Assembly (NCBI GenBank): GCA_041392785.1
Contig: JAWKLK010000008.1
Location: 124,001 to 188,000 of the forward strand
Source of the DNA: OLB9 sp041392785
GTDB taxonomy: Bacteria; Bacteroidota; Bacteroidia; Chitinophagales; Saprospiraceae
DNA: 64,000 bases
Direction of reading: 5' to 3'
Shown: positions 44,261 to 51,456 of the stretch, piece after piece
Numbering within the stretch: the stretch's first letter is position 1
Layout of the letters: each line of letters begins with the position of its first letter
Made by a program: the position numbers and the translations under genes
The notes under the pieces: generated by a model
Seen by the model: only the letters and a program-made list of their open reading frames with translations
What the model was told of the DNA's origin: nothing
The model's database searches: none

Positions 44261-44692
44261 GTGCAAAATAATTTTAGATCGGGCTGTCCAGTTGCATCTA
44301 TGTTGGACATAATGGGAGACAAATGGTCCTTGCTTTTAGTCAGAGATATGTTAACTCAGGGAAAGAAAACATTTAAGGATTTTTCGACTTCACCAGAGGG
44401 AATTGTTCCCGGAATTTTATCATCGAGATTGAAATGGTTGGAAGAAAACGAGCTAATAACAAAACAGAAATTGCCTGATAATCAAAAGGAAAATATATAC
44501 CTTTTAACAGAAAAAGGCATAGAGCTGGCTCCTATAATCACAGAAATCATTCTTTGGAGCGATAAAAATTTAAGAAAACAAAATCCTGATATGTATTCAT
44601 TGGCGAATGCTGGTTTTAATCAAGACAAATCAAAAGTAACAATGGGGATTCAAAATAATTACCGTGAAATGGTACAATCGCTTATGCGTTAA
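44261..44692 (+). CDS. HxlR family transcriptional regulator (second)
   Basis: A 143-residue HxlR protein: SGCPVASMLDIMGDKWSLLL with the conserved Cys at residue 9, LSSRLKWLEENELI as the recognition region, and YLLTEKGIELAPII in the wing. The start is GTG at 44261, because the family N-terminus leaves no later option. Site 2 of the paired operators ends seven bases before the start, so autoregulation is likely. It is divergent from the membrane-protein/SDR unit. Confidence 0.88.
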   Translation: MQNNFRSGCPVASMLDIMGDKWSLLLVRDMLTQGKKTFKDFSTSPEGIVPGILSSRLKWLEENELITKQKLPDNQKENIYLLTEKGIELAPIITEIILWSDKNLRKQNPDMYSLANAGFNQDKSKVTMGIQNNYREMVQSLMR

Positions 44693-44815
44693 ATGTACTT
44701 TTTAGAAATTCTGACAAATGTTCGCTAAGTTGTAAATTATCAACAGTCATATTTTTTTTCAAATTTATACAAATTTGATGAATTTTGTTTCATATCCTTA
44801 GCTTGAGAAATAATT

Positions 44816-45367
44816 TTACTCAATTAACTTATCTAAAATTCCACTAATTTGAATTTTTTCATTCAGGTTTAAAGGTTCTGTAAATTTAGAGAAAATCAAA
44901 TCAATTTTTGGCTTTATTTTATTCAGTTCTCTTATACCGCTTTTAGTTATTTTGATTCTTTTGGCTCTCTTGTCGTCTTCGTCTGGAAATTCTTCGATAA
45001 ACTTATTCTTTATCAGTCTCTTAATTATTTCTATTCCTGTTGGGGCTTCGAGATTATGCAACTCCACTATTTCCATTTTTCTGAAGCTTTCTTGAAAATC
45101 TAAGTGTAGTAGAAAGCTATATTCATCAATAGAAGAAACATTTGATTCTGACAAAACGATTTTAGTCTCTTTTTTCAATGACTTGTTCAAGTACATCAAT
45201 TTATAGGCTATTAACAATTCATCGTGTGCCGAGTGTGTTTCTTTATTTCTGCTTGTAAACAGTTCGTTGTTAAGCCAAATTGTAAAGTCTTCAATTTTAT
45301 CAGAAGAGTGTTTCTTTTGATACTCTTCCGTAAACTCTATTAATTGCTTGATTAGTGTGTAATCCAT
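44816..45367 (-). CDS. MarR family transcriptional regulator
   Basis: A 183-residue winged-helix regulator. An N-terminal extension of about 60 residues precedes the MarR core, in which LEAPTGIEIIKRLIKNKFIEEF forms the recognition region and DEDDKRAKRIKITKSGIRELN the wing. It is divergent from the small monooxygenase gene at 45473, with promoters in between, so it probably controls that gene and itself. Confidence 0.8.
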   Translation of the reverse strand: MDYTLIKQLIEFTEEYQKKHSSDKIEDFTIWLNNELFTSRNKETHSAHDELLIAYKLMYLNKSLKKETKIVLSESNVSSIDEYSFLLHLDFQESFRKMEIVELHNLEAPTGIEIIKRLIKNKFIEEFPDEDDKRAKRIKITKSGIRELNKIKPKIDLIFSKFTEPLNLNEKIQISGILDKLIE

Positions 45368-45410
45368 TATATCATTTTTGCTACAAAAATGAACAAATTT
45401 ACAAAATTTA

Positions 45411-45440
45411 TTGTGTAGTTGAAATAAAGTTGTATATTTG
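45411..45440 (+). promoter_or_regulatory. Promoter for the antibiotic biosynthesis monooxygenase gene
   Basis: TTG (45411-45413), a 19-base spacer and TATATTTG (45433-45440) fit the Bacteroidota consensus, 33 bases before the ATG. Confidence 0.55.
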
Positions 45441-45472
45441 CATCAGAAACATAATAATAAATTTAATTTACA

Positions 45473-45805
45473 ATGAATATGAATAATCCAAAGTACACTT
45501 TTGTATCTGTTTCAACTGCCAAGCCTGGCAAATTTGAGGACTTGGTTAGAATTGCCAAAAGTCCAACGATGCAAATGGACCAAAAGTCTGATGGCCTTAT
45601 CGCTTATCAAGTCAGTGTTGACAAAGAGAGAAACTCAGTAGTTGTATGGGCAACTTATGATAAAAAAGAAACGCTTTACAACTTTCTAGAAACCGAACAA
45701 GGCAAGGACGACCATGGTGAGAATGAGGACATGGAAAGTATTATTGAATCATTCGCAATGTATGACCTTGAACCTGTTAGTGGAAGGCTTCTGCCCAAAA
45801 AGTAA
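45473..45805 (+). CDS. Antibiotic biosynthesis monooxygenase (ABM) family protein
   Basis: A 110-residue single-domain dimeric alpha/beta-barrel protein: YTFVSVSTAKPGKFEDLVRIA, then GLIAYQVSVDKERNSVVVWATY, as in YgiN/ABM proteins, which act on quinols or similar compounds without cofactors. Two in-frame ATGs (45473, 45479) are close together. It is under a consensus promoter divergent from the MarR gene, so MarR control through a phenolic or quinone ligand is plausible. A terminator follows. Confidence 0.78.
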   Translation: MNMNNPKYTFVSVSTAKPGKFEDLVRIAKSPTMQMDQKSDGLIAYQVSVDKERNSVVVWATYDKKETLYNFLETEQGKDDHGENEDMESIIESFAMYDLEPVSGRLLPKK

Positions 45806-45815
45806 ATTCTATTTT

Positions 45816-45854
45816 AACAGAGTTCTTTCGTCTTGTTAGAACTCTGTTTTTTCT
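45816..45854 (+). terminator. Intrinsic terminator after the ABM gene
   Basis: An 11-bp perfect stem (AACAGAGTTCT / AGAACTCTGTT) with an 11-base loop and a T tract. Confidence 0.85.
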
Positions 45855-45900
45855 TAATTAGGCACAACTTTCAAATTGGAGTAAAGTTTTTTTACAAAAA

Positions 45901-45932
45901 AAAATCACAAGAACCGAAGCCCTTGTGATTTT
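45901..45932. terminator. Bidirectional terminator hairpin
   Basis: AAAATCACAAG and CTTGTGATTTT form a perfect 11-bp stem around a 10-base loop, flanked by A and T runs, 25 bases after the minus-strand SDR pseudogene stop. It can serve both directions. Confidence 0.75.
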
Positions 45933-45957
45933 GTAAAATTAACTGAAAACTTAATGA

Positions 45958-46819
45958 TTAAGCAGAAACACCACCCAAAACACTATCCAATTGCATTTCT
46001 TTCAAAATGTTGTCTTGAATGGGTTGGGTCAGTTCGTTGATTTTATCAGTTCCCCAAGTGATACCCACCACCGTTCTTGTTGGACGACTTCCAAAAGGTA
46101 AATCTGCCAATTTCAAATAAGCATCCACCACCCATTGTGGGTCTGGTGCATCCGCACTTTGTAGCATCTGAGCAAAATTTTCACCATTGCAGTCGGAACA
46201 CCAGCCAATTCACCATAAGTTTCTAAAACTTCGTATGTTTTGGTGCTTGACCTGACGCCAATAGTCCTGTACAAGAGGTCCGGTTCTACTAATACAACAT
46301 CTACTCCAAAAGGAAAAACATAATAACGAAGACCTTAAAGAGTAAACGCCAATGCATGTTTAGTATGCGGCATAAGTGGAAAAAAATGGTCCCGTGATGA
46401 AACCAACCAAAGAAGAACAATTGATAATTAAACCTGAACGACTGCATAGCAGGTAAAACCGCTTGCATCCATCTAATGGCACCAAAATAGTTGGTTTCCA
46501 TTTTGAATTTTGCTTGTTCTACACTAAATGCTTCGGTAATTCCAATAAACATGATACCTGCATTATTGATAAGTACATCAATATTTCCTGCTACTGCAAG
46601 AATGGTTGACATAGCTTCTTTTACCGAAGCATCGTTAGTTACATCCATATCCACCACCTTGATGTTTGGGGAATGTGCCTCTAATTCTGCTTTTGCGTTA
46701 GCATTTTTACCATTTGGATTACGCATTGTTGCGAATACTTTATTGCCTTTATCGGCAAAATCTTTTGCAGCTTTCAGACCAAATCCGTTGCTACTTCCTG
46801 TGATGATTACATTTTTCAT
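45958..46819 (-). pseudogene. Decayed short-chain dehydrogenase gene
   Basis: The start at 46819 encodes a normal SDR N-terminus (NVIITGSSNGFGLKAAKDF, NNAGIMFIGITEAF). After AVLPAMQ the frame is lost. On the minus strand, shifted frames show SGLIINCSSLVGFITGPFF and STYAAY-KHALAF (the remains of Y-x-x-x-K), then an in-frame TAA, FGVDVVLVEP, and a last frame ending SADAPDPQWVVDAYLKLADLP through to 45958. At least three frameshifts and a nonsense codon separate these pieces. It is an inactivated gene, intact only up to about residue 130. Confidence 0.75.
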
Positions 46820-46844
46820 TGTTGAAATGTTTAAAGTTAAATAA

Positions 46845-47381
46845 TTAAATTGAGGCATTCGAGAACGCCAAATAATTGAGAATGGCTACAACCATCCAAA
46901 AGGGAGTGAACACGATACCTACATTTCTACCGTGAGTAGAAACTCTTGGGTGCTTTCCGAAAAATGGCAAAAAACCCGCTTGATTGGCATTAACGAGCAT
47001 CATCAATATTGCAACTACAAGGAACACCAAGTGCAATGGATGACGAGCAGCAAGCTCTAGTCCCATTCCATAGATAGCACCAACAGCAACGGCTGTAAAT
47101 CCGATTGCTCCTTGACGTTGTTCAAAAAGCATAAGGAAAATATAGTCTTTTGCATTCGTCAATTTTTCCTTTGGAGATGCTTCCAAAGCTGCATCGAGCA
47201 TTGTGAGTTGTTCATTTTGCGTCAGAGCCGATTTGCTATTCGGGGTTTTCAGTCCAAAAAAAGGCAATACCCAATTGACAATCCATCGGGCTTGCATAGG
47301 AAACAATACTTCAATACCGTGAAGCGTAACAGGAATGATGGACAAAGCCATAGCTAAGGTTGAAATTTGTATTTCGGTCAT
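46845..47381 (-). CDS. Integral membrane protein of unknown function
   Basis: A 178-residue protein with four membrane helices (near 8-30, 95-118, 122-140 and 152-172) and a soluble helical loop between the first two (TQNEQLTMLDAALEAS). I do not recognise the family with certainty. It is between the SnoaL-like lipoprotein and the broken SDR on the same strand and probably part of the same HxlR-controlled unit. Confidence 0.6.
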   Translation of the reverse strand: MTEIQISTLAMALSIIPVTLHGIEVLFPMQARWIVNWVLPFFGLKTPNSKSALTQNEQLTMLDAALEASPKEKLTNAKDYIFLMLFEQRQGAIGFTAVAVGAIYGMGLELAARHPLHLVFLVVAILMMLVNANQAGFLPFFGKHPRVSTHGRNVGIVFTPFWMVVAILNYLAFSNASI

Positions 47382-47402
47382 CTTAATAAGTTTTAAGTGT
47401 GA

Positions 47403-48287
47403 TTAAAATCCAAACATTCCGTTATTATGAGCCAAACCTTCGGTAGGAATTTCTTGAATCACATCCCAATGTTCCACGATTTTACTGCCTTTCATTCTGA
47501 ACAAGTCGTAAAATGCATGTTTTTTACCACCATTCCATTCACCTTCGCTTACCGTAAGTACGAAATTACCTTCACCCAATACTTTATGGATTTTGGTGTA
47601 TCGAAACATGTTGTTTTGAGATGTGAGATACTGAACGGCTTCTACAATTCCATCTAAACCATCTTTAATCTGTGGGTTGTGCTGATGGTATGTTTCGGAA
47701 CTGATGTAATCACTAATCTTACTTGGATTTTTGCCCATTAATACATCTTCGATCAACGAAACGGCTAATTTTTTATTCACTTCTGTTTTATCTAAATCTT
47801 CAACAGTTGTTGGTCCATCCGTTTGGGTTCTGCCACTTGCAGTTTCTTTAACTAAAACGGTCATAGCATCCCAATGCTCGGCTACTTTTCCGTTTTCATC
47901 CACACGGATAATATCAAAAGCCACCATTTCTTCTGCTCCAAATGGTTTGGCTTTGTGCCAAATGTTATGCATAAATACATAGTTGCCATCTTGAAATAGT
48001 CGAACATTTTCGGCATAAGTGCCATGTTCTTTTAAAACGGGTAATAAACCAATAAAAGGTTCTAAACCAGTTGGCACAAAAGGATTGTGTTGAATGTAAT
48101 CTGCATTGGCAACTTGTCTCATAGTTGCAGTGTCTTGCTTCATTACAGCACCTAAAAATGTGCCTACGATTTCTTTGTTTGTCATTTTTGAATTTTTAGA
48201 ATTAATCTCGCTTGTTGATTTTGTTTCTTTGCCACCACAGGAAGCGAGAATACCTGATAGAGCAAATACTGCGATGAATGTTCTCAT
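47403..48287 (-). CDS. Lipoprotein with two SnoaL-like (NTF2-fold) domains (paralogue 1)
   Basis: A 294-residue lipoprotein (GILASC lipobox, Cys at residue 17). Two SnoaL-like domains follow: about 35-150 (YIQHNPFVPTGLEPFIG, VAFDIIRVDENGKVAEHWD) and about 170-290 (YHQHNPQIKDGLDGIVEA, ALYD-type strand HAFYDLFRMKGSKIVEHWDV). Each repeat has the Y-x-Q-H-N-P and (V/I)-x-E-H-W-D motifs of SnoaL-like polyketide-cyclase-related proteins. It is paralogous to the gene at 49064 and diverges from an HxlR regulator. The substrate is unknown. Confidence 0.8.
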   Translation of the reverse strand: MRTFIAVFALSGILASCGGKETKSTSEINSKNSKMTNKEIVGTFLGAVMKQDTATMRQVANADYIQHNPFVPTGLEPFIGLLPVLKEHGTYAENVRLFQDGNYVFMHNIWHKAKPFGAEEMVAFDIIRVDENGKVAEHWDAMTVLVKETASGRTQTDGPTTVEDLDKTEVNKKLAVSLIEDVLMGKNPSKISDYISSETYHQHNPQIKDGLDGIVEAVQYLTSQNNMFRYTKIHKVLGEGNFVLTVSEGEWNGGKKHAFYDLFRMKGSKIVEHWDVIQEIPTEGLAHNNGMFGF

Positions 48288-48303
48288 TTTTTAAATTTAA
48301 TTA

Positions 48304-48355
48304 TTACTTGCATATCGCCAGCAAAGATACTATATTACTTTTGATATGCAAGTAA
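48304..48355 (-). promoter_or_regulatory. Promoter flanked by a 13-bp inverted repeat
   Basis: TTACTTGCATATC (48304-48316) and GATATGCAAGTAA (48343-48355) are perfect inverted repeats. Between and under them lies a minus-strand promoter: TTG complement at 48349-48351, a 19-base spacer and TATCTTTG complement at 48322-48329. One arm covers the -33 element and the other the region downstream of the start site. It probably controls the SnoaL-like lipoprotein unit. Confidence 0.65.
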
Positions 48356-48442
48356 AAAATAAAAATAGTTTTAGTTTTGAAGTAATTTAATGACTTATTT
48401 AGCTGATATTCAATTGAATAGATAATTGAAAATAAGTTTCAT

Positions 48443-48473
48443 TTTGCAAGTAATAATATTTTTTATAACTTTG
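48443..48473 (+). promoter_or_regulatory. Consensus promoter for the third HxlR gene
   Basis: TTTG (48443-48446), a 19-base spacer and TAACTTTG (48466-48473) match the Bacteroidota consensus exactly. The -33 element overlaps TTGCAAGTAA (48444-48453), a third copy of the half-site found in the divergent promoter, so autoregulation is likely. Confidence 0.65.
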
Positions 48474-48502
48474 TATCTTTAATATAGAATGTCAATAAAG
48501 AA

Positions 48503-48940
48503 ATGGATGTAAAATTCAAATGTAACTGTCCCTTTACTTCAGCCTTAGATGTTGTAGGCGACAAGTGGTTGTTGGTAATTGTAAAACAAATGCTCATCGA
48601 GGGGAAAGAGACTTTTAAAGACTTTACAGAAGCTGATGAAGCTATCGCTACTAATATATTGACTACAAAACTGAAATTTTTGGAAGAAGTTGGTATCATT
48701 ATCAAAACACAACGACCAGATAATAAAAAGACTAATCATTATCTTTTAACTGAAAAAGGTTTGGCTTTGACACCTGTTTTGGTTGAGCTGGCTGTGTGGA
48801 GTGATGAACATTTAAGGGACATTCATCCGACGATTGTAAACGGAGAAGAAATGGAATTTTTAAGGAATAATAAAACGGCTTTTGCAGATTTATTAGTTTC
48901 AAAATATAAAGAAAAACTGGCTGCAATAGTATATTTATGA
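48503..48940 (+). CDS. HxlR family transcriptional regulator (third)
   Basis: A 145-residue HxlR protein: CPFTSALDVVGDKWLLVIV with the conserved Cys at residue 8, ATNILTTKLKFLEEVGII as the recognition region, and YLLTEKGLALTPVL in the wing. It resembles the second HxlR protein more than the first. Matching half-sites in its own and the divergent promoter argue that it controls both directions. It is followed by a terminator shared with the convergent lipoprotein gene. Confidence 0.88.
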   Translation: MDVKFKCNCPFTSALDVVGDKWLLVIVKQMLIEGKETFKDFTEADEAIATNILTTKLKFLEEVGIIIKTQRPDNKKTNHYLLTEKGLALTPVLVELAVWSDEHLRDIHPTIVNGEEMEFLRNNKTAFADLLVSKYKEKLAAIVYL

Positions 48941-48978
48941 AATCATAATTGAACTGTAATTAGCTCAATATGAATAAA

Positions 48979-49016
48979 AAAAGGTTCCCATAATACTATG
49001 CTTATGGAAACCTTTT
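48979..49016. terminator. Bidirectional terminator between convergent genes
   Basis: AAAAGGTTCCCATAA and TTATGGAAACCTTTT form a 15-bp stem with one mismatch and an 8-base loop, flanked by A and T runs. Confidence 0.7.
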
Positions 49017-49063
49017 CTACGAAAATTTTTATCTTCTATTAGCTGAAAATTAATTTTTTCAAA

Positions 49064-49936
49064 TTAAAATTTACCGTTGGTATTTTTCCATTCTGACTGT
49101 GATGGAATGGCTTGTATCACATCCCAATGTTCTACGATTCTTCCATCTTCGAGTCTGAATAAATCGTAAAAAGCAGTGTGCTCGCCTTTACCAAATTTTC
49201 CTTCACTCATGGTAAGGACGAAGTTTCCTTCACCTAATACTTTATGCAATTTGGCGTATTCCATAACCAATCCATTTTCTGCAAAATATTTCATCGCTTC
49301 ACCAAATCCTTCTAATCCATCGGCTACAGCTGGGTTGTGTTGTAGGTATTTTTCAGGGTTGATATAAGTGGTTAATTTGTCCATTTGATGACTCAATAAT
49401 ACTTTTTCTACAAAGTCAGTAATTACTTGTTTATTGCTTGCAGTTTTTTCCTTATCAGAAATATCAGTCGCCCCATCAAATTGCGTTCTCCCGCTAGGAT
49501 TTGGCTTTTGGATTTCAATCAGATTATCCCAATGCTCTACGATTTTTCCATCTTCAAATCTAAAGACATCAAATCCTGCTTTTGGTCCGAAAAAATCATA
49601 CTCCGTATGGGTGAATACATAATCTCCATCTTCAAATGCTCTGATAACATTTGCTTTAAAACCACCTTCAGGTGCATGTTTCATTACTTCTCCAAAACCC
49701 GCTAATCCATCACCAACTGCCAAATTGTGTTGAATATACTTTTCGGCATTGATGTACGAAATAGGAGTTTTGTCGCCTGTGTTAAAACTGTTGAGTAGTG
49801 CTACTACTTTTTCTTTGTTTGATAATTCCATTTTTTCTTCTTTTTTTAATTGTGATTCATTTTTTTGCCTGGTATTACAACTCATTATCGTGAATAATAA
49901 AGCTACAAAACCAATAATTGATACTCGACTTACCAT
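49064..49936 (-). CDS. Lipoprotein with two SnoaL-like (NTF2-fold) domains (paralogue 2)
   Basis: A 290-residue lipoprotein (FTIMSC lipobox, Cys at residue 20). It has two SnoaL-like domains with YIQHNLAVGDGLAGFGEVM, VFRFEDGKIVEHWDNLIE and the second-half equivalents YLQHNPAVADGLEGFGEAM and LFRLEDGRIVEHWDVIQAI. It is a clear paralogue of the 47403-48287 protein. A stand-alone copy downstream of an AraC gene suggests separate control. The function is unknown. Confidence 0.8.
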   Translation of the reverse strand: MVSRVSIIGFVALLFTIMSCNTRQKNESQLKKEEKMELSNKEKVVALLNSFNTGDKTPISYINAEKYIQHNLAVGDGLAGFGEVMKHAPEGGFKANVIRAFEDGDYVFTHTEYDFFGPKAGFDVFRFEDGKIVEHWDNLIEIQKPNPSGRTQFDGATDISDKEKTASNKQVITDFVEKVLLSHQMDKLTTYINPEKYLQHNPAVADGLEGFGEAMKYFAENGLVMEYAKLHKVLGEGNFVLTMSEGKFGKGEHTAFYDLFRLEDGRIVEHWDVIQAIPSQSEWKNTNGKF

Positions 49937-50029
49937 ATGTGATTTATTAAAAATTATAGCACAAAGGTCAGGCTATATTAATTATAAAATGCTATACAAA
50001 GAAGTAAAATGACTGTAAAAATGGGAAAA

Positions 50030-50902
50030 TTAGTAAGATGTGCGAAATCGTTCTGGTGTAGTTTGAGCATGTCTTTTAAAATACTTGTAAAAATTGGTAC
50101 TTTCTTCAAATCCAGATTGATAGGCTATTTCTTTTATGCTTAACTGGGTATTAATTAGCAATCGTTTTATTTGCTTGATTGCTATTTCATTTATAAATTC
50201 TTTAGCAGTTTTATGGGCGATTTCTTGTGTAATGGTGTTCAGCGTTTTGGTGCTAATACCTAAATGAGTTGCATAATCCTTTACTTTGGTTGTGGTATGT
50301 GCAATGTTTTCGATTAATGTTTGAAAATCAATAAATTCTCTCAAATATTTCCGATCGATATCAAGATTTTCAGTCTGTGATTTTATCCTAAATAATTTAG
50401 TTATCAAAATTTGCAATTCGCTTCTTATGATATTCATCGAGTAGTTATCATTTTTTTCAAAATACTCCTTTTCTATTCTATTTTTTATTTGTTGAATGTC
50501 TTCAAAATCAGTAGCGTTCAACTGTAATTTTGGGCTACTCAATAGTTCATTAAATAATTGAATTACCCTAAGGTTTTCTGATTTTTCTAAATAACTAACT
50601 AAAAACTCATCAGTAAACAGGAATAATGATCCTCGGATAGAGTTACTTCTAAAAAACTTGTGAATTTGATCTTTCCTTATGGTGAGTATGGTTCCTTTGT
50701 TACATTGATAATCAGTAAAATCTATGGTGTGATAGCCTGATCCATTTTCAGTAAGTAGGACTAAGTAAAACTCTACCTTATGAAAATCTTCGAGTGAGTG
50801 ATCAAGATTCTTTCGTTTAAAGAGATCTTCCAATCTCAAAATATCAAAATGAGCCTTGGGTTTATGCTTGTTTTGAAACTTTATTTGTTTAATTGTCTTC
50901 AT
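50030..50902 (-). CDS. AraC family transcriptional regulator (second)
   Basis: A 290-residue regulator. The N-terminal half is a cupin-like sensing domain (YHTIDFTDYQCNKGTILTI); the C-terminal 100 residues hold the two AraC helix-turn-helices (VKDYATHLGISTKTLNTITQ; IKEIAYQSGFEESTNFYKYF, then TPERFR). It is upstream, on the same strand, of the SnoaL-like paralogue 2, its probable target. Confidence 0.88.
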   Translation of the reverse strand: MKTIKQIKFQNKHKPKAHFDILRLEDLFKRKNLDHSLEDFHKVEFYLVLLTENGSGYHTIDFTDYQCNKGTILTIRKDQIHKFFRSNSIRGSLFLFTDEFLVSYLEKSENLRVIQLFNELLSSPKLQLNATDFEDIQQIKNRIEKEYFEKNDNYSMNIIRSELQILITKLFRIKSQTENLDIDRKYLREFIDFQTLIENIAHTTTKVKDYATHLGISTKTLNTITQEIAHKTAKEFINEIAIKQIKRLLINTQLSIKEIAYQSGFEESTNFYKYFKRHAQTTPERFRTSY

Positions 50903-51062
50903 TTAATTCCAACTGATTAAAAGGCATTCGTTTAAAATAACAATCAATAAATTATAAAATTCTTGGATTGAGACATAATTATCTCAAATTTCATAAATAC
51001 TTGTATCATTATTGCTTAACTCAATAGTGCAGACAAATTCAAAATGCGTTTGTTCCTTTCAC

Positions 51063-51401
51063 CTAAACTTCTATTAATGTTGATTTTCCTTTACTGAAAT
51101 CTTTGCATGTCCACTCCCACTCTTCGAATAATTGTATTTTATTATCAATGCTTAATACACAATGGGATTTACATTTTCCTGTCATAATTTCTAAGTCGGT
51201 ACTCAGATGTTGGTAGGTAAATTCAAGAGATTCACCATAAATCTTTCCAATAAGGAAGCCTTTTAGGATTTCACCTCCACCGTATTCCGCCCAAATCATT
51301 TCATTTTCTTGATGATAGTGGAATACAGTTGATAAAGAAACTTGTCCATTATCAGAATTAAACAAAGATTTGAATTTTTTATTATCGAGATTTATAACCA
51401 T
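51063..51401 (-). CDS. Small beta-rich protein annotated in relatives as n-acetylglutamate synthase
   Basis: A 112-residue protein from the ATG at 51401. A longer open frame begins at 51509 but overlaps the end of the PKD gene and adds residues unlike the family. The pattern VINLDNKKFKSLFNSDNGQVS, then FHYHQENEMIWAEYGGGEILKG and a C-terminal FEEWEW(T) is a small beta-barrel-like family often labelled n-acetylglutamate synthase in Bacteroidota databases. It has no GNAT motif, so that name is probably wrong. The function is unknown. Confidence 0.55.
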   Translation of the reverse strand: MVINLDNKKFKSLFNSDNGQVSLSTVFHYHQENEMIWAEYGGGEILKGFLIGKIYGESLEFTYQHLSTDLEIMTGKCKSHCVLSIDNKIQLFEEWEWTCKDFSKGKSTLIEV

Positions 51402-51456
51402 TTTGCTAATTTTATTGAAAGAAACATGGGGTAAATTAGTTTTCCAATTTTGACCA

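Noticed and set aside
51063..51401. N-acetylglutamate synthase function
   Set aside because: The protein lacks the GNAT acetyl-CoA motif and is too short; the name used in relatives appears to be a propagated mislabel.
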